A stretch of DNA of 64,000 bases from Desulfovibrio sp. UCD-KL4C. GTDB taxonomy: Bacteria > Desulfobacterota > Desulfovibrionia > Desulfovibrionales > Desulfovibrionaceae. Positions 7,471-18,004 of this stretch are shown here, piece after piece. Position numbers and translations under genes: made by a program. Where the stretch lies: positions 22,530-86,529 of the forward strand of contig NZ_VCNC01000008.1 of assembly GCF_006210265.1 (NCBI RefSeq). The letters are read 5' to 3'. Each line of letters starts with the position of its first letter. The first letter of the stretch is position 1. Under the pieces are notes generated by a model, which searched no databases, was not told the DNA's origin, and saw nothing but the letters and a program-made list of their open reading frames with translations.

Positions 7471-9072
7471 CTATTGATGCTCTCTGGTTTTCTGGAAAGC
7501 AATTTTCGGCCATTCTTCTTCAGCTTGTTGCAATCTCCACTGGCTTGGCGCAAGAAATGTAAGATTTTCGTCTCCGTCAAGGGCAACAAACCGTGGATAA
7601 CGTTTTTTGATCCCATCAAGTTCTTTATTATTCTCACTCGTTAACCATCTTGCTGTGTGAAATTCTACAGGCTCATAAAGAGCATCAACGCTGTATTCAT
7701 CTTTCAGACGGGACATGATTACTTCAAACTGGAGTAAACCTACAGCTCCGAGAATGTTGTCATTATTGCCGAGAGGTTTAAAGAGCTGAACAGCCCCTTC
7801 TTCTGCAAGTTGATGTAAACCTTTGTTAAGCTGTTTGCTTTTAAGCGGATCTTTAAGAAGAACTCTGCGAAAATGTTCCGGTGCAAAGTTAGGTATTCCT
7901 GTGAATTTTAATTCTTCCTTCGAAGAAGTGAAGGTGTCACCAATTTTAATGGTACCATGGTTGTGAACACCTATGATGTCTCCGGGCCAGGCTTCTTCAA
8001 CTCCTGTGCGGTCTTGAGCCATAAAAATAGTTGCATTGGCAATCTGAAATTCTTTGCCGAGGCGCTGGTGGCGGACTTTCATTCCTCTTGTAAATTTACC
8101 GGAGCAGATGCGCATGAATGCAATTCTGTCTCGATGTGCAGGGTCCATGTTTGCCTGAATTTTAAAGGCAAAAGCGGAAAATTCATTTTCGAGAGGTGAA
8201 ACATCACGGGTCGTGGTTGCCCTTGGAGAGGGGCATGGAGCAAGCTGAATAAAAGAATTCAGCATTTCTTGAACACCGAAATTGTTGATGGCGCTACCGA
8301 AAAACACAGGAGTTTGCTTGCCTGCAAGGTAACGTTCTTCGTCAAACGGATAGCCAGCCCCTTCAAGCAATTCAAGCTCTTCGCGCAGCTGGTTTGCCTG
8401 CGATCCAAGCAGTTCATCAAGGCGTGAGCTGCTAAGATCTTTAATGATCTCCCCTTTCTGGATAGACCCACCGTGAGTTGCAGAAAAAAGGTGTAGTTCG
8501 CCTTTGTGTATATTGTATGTTCCCTTAAAATCTGAGCCCATTCCAATTGGCCAACTCAGTGGAGCACACTCAATGTGTAAAGTCTCTTCAATATCTGCTA
8601 GCAGTTCAAAAGGATCAATTCCTTCACGGTCCATCTTATTGATGAAGGTAATGATTGGAGTATCGCGCATGCGACATACTTCCATCAGTTTTTTAGTTTG
8701 ATTTTCAACTCCTTTTGCGCAGTCGATAACCATGAGTGCGGAGTCTACAGCAGTTAAAACACGGTAAGTGTCTTCGGAAAAATCCTGATGCCCAGGAGTA
8801 TCAAGCAGGTTTATTTCATGATCTAAGTAGTTAAATTTCATAACAGAAGTTGTTACAGAAATACCGCGTTCCTGTTCCATAGCCATCCAGTCGGAAGTGG
8901 CATGGCGGTTTGCCTTGCGGGATTTTACTGTTCCGGCCATCTGAATGGCTCCACCATAAAGGAGCAGTTTTTCCGTTAAAGTTGTTTTACCTGCGTCAGG
9001 ATGGCTGATGATGCCGAAAGTGCGTCTGCGCTCAACTTCTTTTTTAATAATTTTATCTACGTTTTCCTGCAT
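7471..9072 (-). CDS. prfC: Peptide chain release factor 3
   Basis: RF3 is the GTPase that removes RF1/RF2 from the ribosome after termination. The G motifs are clear: SHPDAGKTT (P loop), GISVTTS (switch I), DTPGHQDF (switch II) and NKMDRE. They are followed by domain II and the RF3-type C-terminal domain. Starting at the ATG at 9072 gives 533 residues with MQENVDK leading into [16 protein letters not shown], matching the family (about 530); an in-frame ATG at 9096 would add eight residues and has no better ribosome site. It is monocistronic: 366 bases separate it from the upstream divergent gene, and a structured region and terminator follow. Confidence 0.96.
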   Translation of the reverse strand: MQENVDKIIKKEVERRRTFGIISHPDAGKTTLTEKLLLYGGAIQMAGTVKSRKANRHATSDWMAMEQERGISVTTSVMKFNYLDHEINLLDTPGHQDFSEDTYRVLTAVDSALMVIDCAKGVENQTKKLMEVCRMRDTPIITFINKMDREGIDPFELLADIEETLHIECAPLSWPIGMGSDFKGTYNIHKGELHLFSATHGGSIQKGEIIKDLSSSRLDELLGSQANQLREELELLEGAGYPFDEERYLAGKQTPVFFGSAINNFGVQEMLNSFIQLAPCPSPRATTTRDVSPLENEFSAFAFKIQANMDPAHRDRIAFMRICSGKFTRGMKVRHQRLGKEFQIANATIFMAQDRTGVEEAWPGDIIGVHNHGTIKIGDTFTSSKEELKFTGIPNFAPEHFRRVLLKDPLKSKQLNKGLHQLAEEGAVQLFKPLGNNDNILGAVGLLQFEVIMSRLKDEYSVDALYEPVEFHTARWLTSENNKELDGIKKRYPRFVALDGDENLTFLAPSQWRLQQAEEEWPKIAFQKTREHQ

Positions 9073-9438
9073 GAGAATATAACCTTCACTAGACATTGCC
9101 AGTGTAACTTTTAAGTATGTTTTTTAATAATCTCCCTGCCTTTTTCAGGGTCTCGAAAGTCCGTATCAGGATTAGCGCAAAGGTCAAGTGCAAGTTTTTG
9201 CTTGTGCCACGTAACATGACGTTCCATTTTTGCATTTCGTACTGCTTTGGCTTAGTAGTTCGCGACCTAGATTGTGAAAATTAGCTGCATCACTTATCTT
9301 TTTTACTTATGGTCAGTCCTGACGTCATTTCGGTATAAAAAGATACTTCATTTGAAGCGATTTGTAGAAATGAAATTGAAATCAGGGTATACTTCATTAA
9401 GTCACCTGTAGAAACAGTAATCTTTTATTTTTTCAGCC
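9073..9438. other. Divergent intergenic region, nothing recognised
   Basis: This is the promoter region between prfC (minus) and the methyltransferase (plus). A TATAAA-like box at about 9335 follows a TGACGTCATT palindrome at about 9320-9329, which could be part of the plus-strand promoter. No RNA gene or coding frame with protein-like composition was seen. Confidence 0.4.
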
Positions 9439-10425
9439 ATGGTGTTTAACATGATTAAAAAAGCCAGTCTTCGTTTGTTGCAACGTCCGGCAATGCCTAA
9501 AGCTGTTATTTCAAGTGCTATTTATAGAGAAACTTCACTTGCCTTTGATATTGCAGAGGCTGAAGATCCCGCAACAGAATTAGACGGTCCATTGCTAATA
9601 AATATTCTTGTGAAGTTTTTTCATGCTTATGTTTATCCGGATACGCATGAAAAGGTGGTCCCGCTTGAGCAAATTTCCTTGCTTTTAGATCAGTTCGTGC
9701 ACCGCAGGCTCGGGAGTGATATCCTTGAAGGTTGCATTGAAACACGTAAAATTCTGCTTGCGTACGGGTTTGCATTGTGTATGCTGGCCGACCTGCCTAA
9801 GAGTGCTCATGTTTTTAAATCAATTGCTGATGGAACGATAGTTCAAGACGGGGAAAGTTTTACTGGTCTTGATATTGGTTCTGGGACCGGTATCTTAATA
9901 CTTGCAATGAGTATTTTTGCAAAGAGAAACGGGTTTTTAAATACTTCTATTGTCGGAATTGAACGTAATCAGATTGTAGCTGAAAGAACGAATGATCTTA
10001 TAGGTAGAATGGGACTTGGCAATGTTATTGTTGCTGATGCAAAAAAAAGGGGCACGTATGGATTTCTAGAAAATAAAAAAGTCCATTACGTTACAAATGA
10101 AACTTTACCGAGTATAAATAGGAGTCTTTGGAAAGAAGATTTTATCTTTATATGTAAAACTCTCTATGACCATTTCTATGCTCAAATCTCAGAAGCAAAA
10201 TTTTTTCCTGATGCGATCCTGGTAGGACGTAGTCAAACGGAGATGCTTACAGTTATAAACAGTAGTAACTGTTTTCAAATGCCGGATGAAAAATATCCAC
10301 TAAGACTAATGAAGCCTTATGCTATAAGTCTTTCGGGAAATATGGTTTCGCTAGAGTCTGTCGGGCATGCGTATGAAGAGTATATCCCTGAAGTCTGGAG
10401 AGCAGTGCTGACCCATCGCTGGTAG
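9439..10425 (+). CDS. SAM-dependent methyltransferase, substrate unknown
   Basis: A 328-residue class I methyltransferase-like protein. The SAM-binding motif I is GLDIGSGTGILIL (about residues 140-152). It is followed about 25 residues later by an acidic strand end (VGIERNQIV), where the ribose-binding acid is expected, and by VIVADAKKRG, equivalent to motif III. Residues 1-130 are an uncharacterised helical region. The usual NPPY or PPP catalytic motifs are absent; an ETLPS segment lies at that place, so the substrate cannot be guessed. The first ATG at 9439 has no strong ribosome site and a second in-frame ATG lies at 9451. It converges on the giant hybrid kinase with 10 bases between the stops. 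Confidence 0.7.
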   Translation: MVFNMIKKASLRLLQRPAMPKAVISSAIYRETSLAFDIAEAEDPATELDGPLLINILVKFFHAYVYPDTHEKVVPLEQISLLLDQFVHRRLGSDILEGCIETRKILLAYGFALCMLADLPKSAHVFKSIADGTIVQDGESFTGLDIGSGTGILILAMSIFAKRNGFLNTSIVGIERNQIVAERTNDLIGRMGLGNVIVADAKKRGTYGFLENKKVHYVTNETLPSINRSLWKEDFIFICKTLYDHFYAQISEAKFFPDAILVGRSQTEMLTVINSSNCFQMPDEKYPLRLMKPYAISLSGNMVSLESVGHAYEEYIPEVWRAVLTHRW

Positions 10426-10435
10426 TACTGTGACA

Positions 10436-13400
10436 TTACCCAAGATATTCTTCGAGAGCCGAGATTAATTTTTTCTTTTTTATAGGCTTTGCTAGGTGGT
10501 CATTACATCCGCAGTTTAAGCATTTTTGCGCATCTTCCTGAAAAGCATTTGCAGTTAAAGCTAAAATAGGTGTTTCCCGGACTTTTTTCTCAAGTTCGAA
10601 TTGTCTGATTGCTTTGGTTGTCTCATAACCGTCCATTACAGGCATCTGGATGTCCATAATCACAAGATCATATTTCCCGTTAACAAATTTCTCCAGTCCT
10701 TCTTTACCGTTTTCTGCCATAGTAATTTGGTAAGGTGAATCTTTGAGGTATAGTTCAATTACCATGCGGTTGTCTTCAGAGTCTTCAACTAAAAGAATAG
10801 AAGATCTTTTAGTTGTACAGAGTGTTTCAGGTTCTGTTTTATTTTTGGAAGAAGAATCAAATGCTTTCAGGTACTTATTTGTTTTTTTTGTAAGATCCGG
10901 TTCATTTATTTCACAGGCAATAGCTTTGGGAGACACCGGCCTGTGAAGATAAGATGCTCTGAGTTGTTTGATTCGTGCAGATTCTTTTGGTAATGATTTA
11001 CCATTTAAGATCACAATCAGTGACCAGCTTTTGTAGATATCTTTTTTTAATGTCTTTAAAAAAGTATGGTAGTTTGTTTCCCATGCCGGTTCACCAAAAA
11101 TAAGTGTTTTACTGCAACTTTCAGTAAGAGACATCTCCACTGCCGAGGTTGTAGCCTGGTTCATAGTCTCGGCAATATATACAGTAGCCCCTAAATCTGT
11201 AAGAGCTTTTTCCATAAAGTTTCTAGTAGAACTTTCTTTATCAACTATGAGAATATATTTTCCTTTCAAACTGAGTATCTTTTCTTGCTGGCTGGGAGAA
11301 TCCAGATGAATTGTAAAGGCAAATGAGGATCCTACGCCTTCCTGACTGCTGACAAATAATCCTCCGCCCATACGTTCAACCATTCGTACACAAATTGGTA
11401 GTCCGAGTCCCGTTCCTCCGAATGTTCTGGTCGTTGATGAGTCCGCCTGAGAAAAAGTATCAAAAATCTGATTCATTTTTGATGAAGGGATGCCAATGCC
11501 TGTATCCGCTATTGTAATTTTAAGCAGGCCTGTTTCGGTTAAAGCCGCTTCGTAGGTTACTTCTCCTTCAGTGGTGAATTTAAGGGCGTTTCCAAGTAGA
11601 TTAACAAGTATTTGTCTTATTCTTGTAGGGTCTCCACTGATTATCTTAGGTACTTTAGGATCAATATACCAGCATAGATCAATATTTTTGAGTTGAGCTT
11701 TTAAGGCAAAGATAGACCCTATTTCTTCGAAAAGATCCTCAAGTTCAAAGTCTACCTTTTCAAGGGTTAGCTGGCCTGCTTCAACTTTTGAAAGATCCAG
11801 AATATCATTAATAAGGAGCAGAAGATTTTCTCCTGCATTTTTGAATAATTTTACATATTTTCGTTGAGCTTTGCTAAGCCTTGATTCCCAAAGTATGTCA
11901 GCCATTCCAAGGATAGCATTCATCGGGGTTCGTATTTCGTGGCTCATGCTGGCAAGAAAATCACTTTTGGCTTTATTGGCTGCGTCTGCCGCAACTTTTG
12001 CCTGCTCAAGTTTTCGAGTTTGTTTCTGCTCGGTGATATCTTCAAGAACTCCTTCCATGCATTGAACCTTAGTATTTTCGTCTAAATGTAATGAAGCTGA
12101 CAAGTTTACCCATATCAAAGTTCCGTCCTTTTTCTTCATCTGGATTTCTCTATCGCGGATTTTACCGCCTCTAAGAAGCTCGTTGAGAATTGAATAGTGA
12201 ATTTCCGGATGAATAAGTAATGATTTCATCGTGGTCATTTTAAAACTTGCCCAGTCTGGAAATCCGAACATTTCTGTTAATGCCCGATTCCCTTTGATAA
12301 AATTTCCTTCAAGATTGGCCTCAGCCAGATAGACTCCTACATTGATGCTTTCCAGAAGGGTTCGGTGCTGCGCCTCAGATTCTCTGAGGTCTGAATACAA
12401 ACTTGCATTCTGGATTGATATGGCGGCTTGAGAACAGAGCAGGTTTAAGACTTCAAGCCGTTTTTCAGTGAAAACACCGGGCCTTAAGTTGTTTTCAAGG
12501 TATAAAACTCCGCGTATAACCTGTTGATTGATAATAGGCATCGCCAAAACAGATTTAGGTGAATATTTAATAATATAGCTGTCTATGGCGAAAGGCCCTT
12601 GCGAACTGGCATCTCTAAGTACAATATGATCTTTTGAACGATAAACATAATTAACTATACTGGCACAATATGATCTTTCTTTGGGGTCCGGTTTAATCTG
12701 AGTTAGAATACCGGTTTTTGAAACTTCAGCATGAGCGATAAGTTCCAGCCTGCTCTTGTTATTAAGAAGAAGAGATGCTCTTTGGGCTCCTGCATTTTCA
12801 ATAACAATGTTCATTAATTTGTCGAGCAGGCGGACAAGGACTATTTCTCCGGAAATGGCAAGAGATGCTTTCATTACAGTTGATAGATCCAATGAATATG
12901 ACTCTTTTGTGTTGCTGCCGAACTGTTCCGTTTTCATCTCTATGTGAGGTTGCGAAAAATTTTCCGGGAGTGAGTTATAGTCTGCTGTTAACTTCTTGAG
13001 TTTGGCAGAGGCCCCCCAGGTATTATAATGTTCGCATGCCTCGTCCATTAAGGCTGTTCCTGACCGTTTGCTGTTGATTGAGAAGTGAAACTTGGCAGCC
13101 AGTTCACAAGAAAGAGCTGCAAAGTTCGTGAAGTTGTTTTCTATGCTTGCATGTATAGCCTCTTCGTAAAGTGGCAGGGCATAATTTTGTTTTCCTGTCA
13201 GAGAATGGTATTGTGCGCTTGCAAGTAGAAAAAGATGTCTGAAATTTTCAGGACATGTCTTTTGCCACAGATCAAGTTTAGTCAGCGATTTTTTAATACG
13301 GGTTGTGTAATTTTTTCGTTTTGCCGCTGAGCAGGAATTGTAAACAGCAATCATATTGATGACACTGAAAAAATGGAAAATAGGAACGCTGATCAACCCG

Positions 13401-16400
13401 AACAAATGTGTTTCAATGTTATCTTGTATCTCTTCAATTTGTTCGAGTGCTTGCTCATTATGACCGAAAAAAGAAAGAGTGATAATTTTAGAGTTTTTGG
13501 TCAAATATTCAATTACGGCTGACCCATTGTTTTTCGCCAGTCCGATAAGTTCTTTTTCCTTAAAATATTCATCATTTAAATATCCCGGGGTATAAGTTTT
13601 TCCCTCAAAACTTTTGGACATTTGCTTAATAAGAGTCAGAACGCCTGCGCGAAGTGGATTATGAAGATTCTGACGAAGGCTTAAATATTTGTCAGCATCT
13701 GCGGAAACAACATTTAGAGGGGTACCTTGAATAAATTTATAGTAGACAGCAAAGTAGCTTGCATATCGTCCATAAGTCGCATCACCGTTTATTTGTCCAG
13801 TTTTAAAAGCTGTTTCAAGTGTGCGGATGCTTTCAGATATAGGAGTATGCCAGTGGTCGTGAGCACAACCGCGAAGTAGCAGTATTTTAGTGTCCAGTGC
13901 GCTGTTTTTAAATTTCTTATTCAAATCAACAGCTAGTTTCGCAAATTTTTTGGATTTTTCAAATGAAAAATCTTTCGCCGCTATAATCATTGCGTAAAAC
14001 AAATAACTAAACGCGGAAGATGGAGCATTACCGTATTTTAATGAAAGGCGAAGCATTTTTAAAACAATAGCGAATACAAGCTTTTTATTATACATGTATG
14101 CCGAAGCAATTGTATGCATTAAAAGGTTCATTATTGCCAGCTTCTCTGGATCGTTCATTTCCGGGAGGGCGTAGATCTCTTCAACTGATTTGCTGTGCAG
14201 TATAATTTTAACTTTGAACAGTTCAGAGGTAATGGCTAGTTTGTTTGGATATTCTGGGATGACCATGCCAAATAATGCCAGAAGTTCAAGAGCAAGCGTC
14301 ACCGCTTCCTTATATCTGCCTAAGTCAGTGTAAAAAATTATTTTAATAAGCTTAACTTGTGAAATATCGTGCCTGCTTGCAGCATTTTCTAGCATGACTG
14401 CAAAAAATTTCTCAGCTTGTTTTGTTTTGCCGCTAAGATATTCACATTCCAGACGGTCAAGGTGTATATCAAAAGTCAGATCATAGTTAGTTTGCCAACT
14501 ATCATGGGTAAGCAGCTCGATTCCGGCAGCAAAATAACTGCTTGCTAAGCTGAATGCGGAGCTCCTTTTGGCTTTTTTGCCTGCGCGGCGGAAAATCGCA
14601 GAAACTTGAACTCTTTCTTTTTTATCTACTATTTTAGATATGGACGCGCTAAACTGCATTGCCACGTCGAATATGATTTCTTCAATTTTTGAATCATCAA
14701 AAACACGCAACATGTTGCGCCCTATTTTTAAATGTAGAGCTGATTTCTCCTGTGCCGTTAGCATTGAATATATTGACTGCTGAACTCTGTCGTGCATGAA
14801 GGAAAGTGATGTTGAAGATTCAAGGTAAGAGATGATATCCTCTGAATTTTCAAGAGAATTCTCATTTAAAACCAGTAGTCCTTCATCAAATGCAATATTT
14901 AAAAAAGAAATAACTTCATCCTTTGGGATGCCAGTTACAGCTATTAACGTTTCCGTATCGAATTTACTGCCGATACATGCTGCTGTTTTTAATAATTTCT
15001 GACCAACAGGAGTAAGCTCGTCAACTTTACCAACCATGAGCTCAACAATGTCTCCATCCATGGGGATTTCGTGAATAGCCTCAATGTCCCAGTCCCATCT
15101 TGTTTTTTTATAGTTGAATTTAATCAGCCCCTCTCTGTATAGGTTACGAAGGTATTCGCGTACAAATAAAGGGTTTCCTCCTGTTCTGTTGAATACCAAT
15201 TTGGCAAGTTCTCCAGTACGTGATCTTTCAGCTCTGAAAGATCGACTGATAAAAGCTAAAACTTGTTTATGACTAAGTCTGTTTAACGTGATTTTTTGAA
15301 TGTTAGAGGAAAGAGTTTCTATTTCAGTAAGCATTTCAGTTATTTTGTTGCTTAAAGATATGTTGTCGCGGCATGCTCCGATAACAAGGATGTGAGTAAT
15401 CTCTTTATCCGCAACAAGTTCTGTTATCAGTCCTATTGTAGAAGAATCCGCCCACTGAAGGTCGTCAATGAATAAAACTAGAGGATGGTCGAGGTCCGGG
15501 AAAATCTTTATAAAATTTTTAAAAACAAGATTAAACCGATTGAGAGACTCAGTCAGAGGAAGTTTTGCAGGGGGTGCTTGTGGCCCGATAAGTAACTCTA
15601 GATCTGGAATAACTTCGGTTATCAGTCCTGCATTTGGGCCTAAAACATTGATAATACGTTTTTCCCACGCATTTATTATGGGGGCAGGGCTGTTTAACTT
15701 TTTTCGGATCAATTTTTGGAAAGCTTGAATCAATGCGCTGAAGGGAATATTACGCTTAAATTGGTCGAATTTTCCGAAAATAAATTCTCCCTGTTCTGCC
15801 TCAACTTGTCCCTGAATGTGCTTGATAAGTGAGGTCTTACCCGATCCTGTCTCACCTTGGACTATTACAACTTCACAGCTTCCATGAGTAGATTTTTCAA
15901 ATGATTTTAGAAGAAGCTGCTTTTCGTTTTTTCTGCCGAATAGTCTGCGTGATAGGGTGAATGTGTCTGAGATGTCTTTAGCGCCGGGCTCGAAATCTTC
16001 TAACTTGATTCCTTTTTCATATGCTTTGAGGCATGTTTTCAAATCCAGCTTAATGCCTGATATGGATTGATATCTATTCTCAGGATTTTTGGCCAGAAGC
16101 TTCAAAATCACAGCTGAAAGTTGTTCAGAAATTTCCGGATTAACCAAATGCGGAACAGGAGGTTCATGCGCAAGGTGACGATGTATCATCTCAAGTGCAC
16201 CTTCGGCTGGAAATGGGAGTAGGCCCGTGAAAAATTCAAAAAGAGAAATGCCGAAAGAGTAAAAATCCGATCTATGGTCTGGATGTTCACTTATTCTACC
16301 GCTCTGCTCAGGAGATATATACGGAAGAAAACTATCCGCCTCAAGTCCTGTATGCATTCGTGAGATAGACTTTTGTAAGCGTGAACAATGTTGCAAGTTG

Positions 16401-16837
16401 ATCATTACAACTTTTTTCATGTCATCCGATACTACAAAGCTGGTCGGCTTAATGTTTCTATGTAGAAATCCTTTTGAATGGACATAACCTAAAGCCGTCA
16501 GAGCCTTTATTGCTAAAATTATTTTTTGCTTCAGATCTATGTCGGTAGTTTTTACGAAATTGCTAAGTAAAGAATACCCATTGTCCTCAAAGATGATGGC
16601 AAGAGAAGTATCTGTATGTTGGAGAGCTGTGGGAGAGATTGCTCCAGAGTCACCTATTTCAAGGGAAACTGCATATTCATTTTTAATTTCAGTGAGAAGT
16701 TTAGGGGATGGGAATTGTGAAGTAGGATATTTGATTAAAACAGTTGCATTGTCATAATTTCGGATGGCTTTGCACATGGAAAGTTCGTCCTCTTCAAAAA
16801 AAGAACTGACTTTTTTATAGCCTGCGAGATTAATCAT
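10436..16837 (-). CDS. Giant hybrid kinase: pseudokinase-AAA-GAF-PAS-HisKA-HATPase-REC-REC
   Basis: A 2133-residue multidomain signalling protein. Residues 1-275 are a Ser/Thr-kinase-like domain with Lys36, but HRN (126-128) replaces HRD and INLQ (146-149) replaces DFG. Residues about 295-640 are an AAA-type ATPase (Walker A 328-335 GETGSGKT, Walker B FIDD 456-459). About 700-1310 is a long helical TPR-like region. GAF (about 1330-1480) and PAS (about 1487-1605) domains follow. The histidine kinase core has His1633 (SHEIRTP), an N box near 1750 and GGTGLGL near 1808. The first receiver (about 1858-1975) lacks the phosphoacceptor Asp, having FGEP there. The second (2012-2133) has Asp2062 (IMDIQMP). 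It lacks transmembrane segments. The architecture matches cyanobacterial HstK-like kinases. The output partner is unknown. Confidence 0.93.
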   Translation of the reverse strand: MINLAGYKKVSSFFEEDELSMCKAIRNYDNATVLIKYPTSQFPSPKLLTEIKNEYAVSLEIGDSGAISPTALQHTDTSLAIIFEDNGYSLLSNFVKTTDIDLKQKIILAIKALTALGYVHSKGFLHRNIKPTSFVVSDDMKKVVMINLQHCSRLQKSISRMHTGLEADSFLPYISPEQSGRISEHPDHRSDFYSFGISLFEFFTGLLPFPAEGALEMIHRHLAHEPPVPHLVNPEISEQLSAVILKLLAKNPENRYQSISGIKLDLKTCLKAYEKGIKLEDFEPGAKDISDTFTLSRRLFGRKNEKQLLLKSFEKSTHGSCEVVIVQGETGSGKTSLIKHIQGQVEAEQGEFIFGKFDQFKRNIPFSALIQAFQKLIRKKLNSPAPIINAWEKRIINVLGPNAGLITEVIPDLELLIGPQAPPAKLPLTESLNRFNLVFKNFIKIFPDLDHPLVLFIDDLQWADSSTIGLITELVADKEITHILVIGACRDNISLSNKITEMLTEIETLSSNIQKITLNRLSHKQVLAFISRSFRAERSRTGELAKLVFNRTGGNPLFVREYLRNLYREGLIKFNYKKTRWDWDIEAIHEIPMDGDIVELMVGKVDELTPVGQKLLKTAACIGSKFDTETLIAVTGIPKDEVISFLNIAFDEGLLVLNENSLENSEDIISYLESSTSLSFMHDRVQQSIYSMLTAQEKSALHLKIGRNMLRVFDDSKIEEIIFDVAMQFSASISKIVDKKERVQVSAIFRRAGKKAKRSSAFSLASSYFAAGIELLTHDSWQTNYDLTFDIHLDRLECEYLSGKTKQAEKFFAVMLENAASRHDISQVKLIKIIFYTDLGRYKEAVTLALELLALFGMVIPEYPNKLAITSELFKVKIILHSKSVEEIYALPEMNDPEKLAIMNLLMHTIASAYMYNKKLVFAIVLKMLRLSLKYGNAPSSAFSYLFYAMIIAAKDFSFEKSKKFAKLAVDLNKKFKNSALDTKILLLRGCAHDHWHTPISESIRTLETAFKTGQINGDATYGRYASYFAVYYKFIQGTPLNVVSADADKYLSLRQNLHNPLRAGVLTLIKQMSKSFEGKTYTPGYLNDEYFKEKELIGLAKNNGSAVIEYLTKNSKIITLSFFGHNEQALEQIEEIQDNIETHLFGLISVPIFHFFSVINMIAVYNSCSAAKRKNYTTRIKKSLTKLDLWQKTCPENFRHLFLLASAQYHSLTGKQNYALPLYEEAIHASIENNFTNFAALSCELAAKFHFSINSKRSGTALMDEACEHYNTWGASAKLKKLTADYNSLPENFSQPHIEMKTEQFGSNTKESYSLDLSTVMKASLAISGEIVLVRLLDKLMNIVIENAGAQRASLLLNNKSRLELIAHAEVSKTGILTQIKPDPKERSYCASIVNYVYRSKDHIVLRDASSQGPFAIDSYIIKYSPKSVLAMPIINQQVIRGVLYLENNLRPGVFTEKRLEVLNLLCSQAAISIQNASLYSDLRESEAQHRTLLESINVGVYLAEANLEGNFIKGNRALTEMFGFPDWASFKMTTMKSLLIHPEIHYSILNELLRGGKIRDREIQMKKKDGTLIWVNLSASLHLDENTKVQCMEGVLEDITEQKQTRKLEQAKVAADAANKAKSDFLASMSHEIRTPMNAILGMADILWESRLSKAQRKYVKLFKNAGENLLLLINDILDLSKVEAGQLTLEKVDFELEDLFEEIGSIFALKAQLKNIDLCWYIDPKVPKIISGDPTRIRQILVNLLGNALKFTTEGEVTYEAALTETGLLKITIADTGIGIPSSKMNQIFDTFSQADSSTTRTFGGTGLGLPICVRMVERMGGGLFVSSQEGVGSSFAFTIHLDSPSQQEKILSLKGKYILIVDKESSTRNFMEKALTDLGATVYIAETMNQATTSAVEMSLTESCSKTLIFGEPAWETNYHTFLKTLKKDIYKSWSLIVILNGKSLPKESARIKQLRASYLHRPVSPKAIACEINEPDLTKKTNKYLKAFDSSSKNKTEPETLCTTKRSSILLVEDSEDNRMVIELYLKDSPYQITMAENGKEGLEKFVNGKYDLVIMDIQMPVMDGYETTKAIRQFELEKKVRETPILALTANAFQEDAQKCLNCGCNDHLAKPIKKKKLISALEEYLG

Positions 16838-17038
16838 AAAATGTAGCTCCCAGAGTTACTTAACCGCAACGAAACTAACTTTTTACTTAGTTATTCTGAA
16901 GCGGATTTCTGTACTTAATAAAAATATTAGTACAATATTTAGTATCATTAATCAGGTGAGCTGTCATGGAAAGAGTCAATTATTGAAGAAGGAAATATTT
17001 TTTCGTTTTATCGTAGAATTGATTGGTATTTAAGAATC

Positions 17039-18004
17039 TTATTTGAGGTGGGAGCATAGCATAAGTAAACCGAAGGAAATAATTATAAGTGAAGCTAAAA
17101 GAGAAATTGTTTTGTAAAGTATCTGCGTCGTCTTTCTTTTTGTCGTACGGTCCATTGCGGAGCTTGCTTTGGCGGCAATAATTGCAAAAGCTGAGGTTGT
17201 TAAAGCCATTCCTGTTGCGAGGAATAGCATAGAGGTTAAACCTGTCCATAAAATACCGGTTGAAATAGTGTACACTAGAATAATGGCTGCTCCGGGACAT
17301 GGTACAAGCCCTGTTACAAACGCGACGATTGTAATTTCTTTCAGTGAAGCGCACTTAGCTGGTTTGAAACAACTGTCTTCATGGTTTTTTTTGAGGAAGG
17401 ATCTTAACACGCTAAAAAAGATCCAGAACCCCATAAGTGAAACCAGCGCATAACTGACTGTTTCCATATGATAGCTAAAATTTTCAAAACCGGACATTCC
17501 ACTACTTAGAAGTAAATATGCAAAGCATATAATCACCGTTGCCGATCCTACATGTACCAGAGTTATGAGCCACGACATAAACATGGCTGAGTATATGGTA
17601 CCTCGGCGTGAAATAAAAAAGGCACAGACTACAGATTTGCCATGCCCGGGGCCAACCGCATGAACAACTCCGTATGCAAAGGAGAATATTAGGAACAGCC
17701 AGAATGATTTTCCCAAATTATTTTTTTTAATATCTCTGGCAAAACCCGTCAGCTTTGCACGTAAATCTTTTTGCAAAAGGGTTATTTCTTTTAAGGCAGA
17801 ATCATAAAGGGTTCTGGAATGATGTTTTCTTATTTTGATGTGTTCAGACGTGCTTTTGCTTTGCACCTGCTTTGCTGATTCAGTGTTTCCCGTTTTGTGT
17901 GTTAGAAAAGGGTTAGTTGCGGCCTCAGCAATAGAATAAGAGGTTGTTGCCGCAGTGATGAGCATCAGAAGGAATAGAATGGGAAAAATTATTTTATATT
18001 TCAT
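17039..18004 (-). CDS. NicO-family nickel/cobalt efflux permease
   Basis: A 321-residue inner-membrane protein of the NicO family (NiCoT/RcnA relatives). The signature VVHAVGPGHGKSVV lies around residues 112-125 in the first core membrane helix, and a second motif GLVPCPGAAIILVYTIS is near 230. An N-terminal signal or first membrane helix is followed by a charged periplasmic stretch (KHHSR). About six to seven hydrophobic helices are visible. The family exports Ni2+ or Co2+. Its ATG overlaps the stop of the upstream DUF1007 gene by four bases, so the two are translationally coupled, a pairing common in proteobacteria. The exact metal cannot be read from sequence. Confidence 0.88.
   Translation of the reverse strand: MKYKIIFPILFLLMLITAATTSYSIAEAATNPFLTHKTGNTESAKQVQSKSTSEHIKIRKHHSRTLYDSALKEITLLQKDLRAKLTGFARDIKKNNLGKSFWLFLIFSFAYGVVHAVGPGHGKSVVCAFFISRRGTIYSAMFMSWLITLVHVGSATVIICFAYLLLSSGMSGFENFSYHMETVSYALVSLMGFWIFFSVLRSFLKKNHEDSCFKPAKCASLKEITIVAFVTGLVPCPGAAIILVYTISTGILWTGLTSMLFLATGMALTTSAFAIIAAKASSAMDRTTKRKTTQILYKTISLLASLIIISFGLLMLCSHLK

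Noticed and set aside
16980..17354. 124-residue open frame antisense-offset to the NicO gene
   Set aside because: It lies in another frame of a well-supported permease gene and has a composition rich in Asn, Arg and Tyr without any motif.
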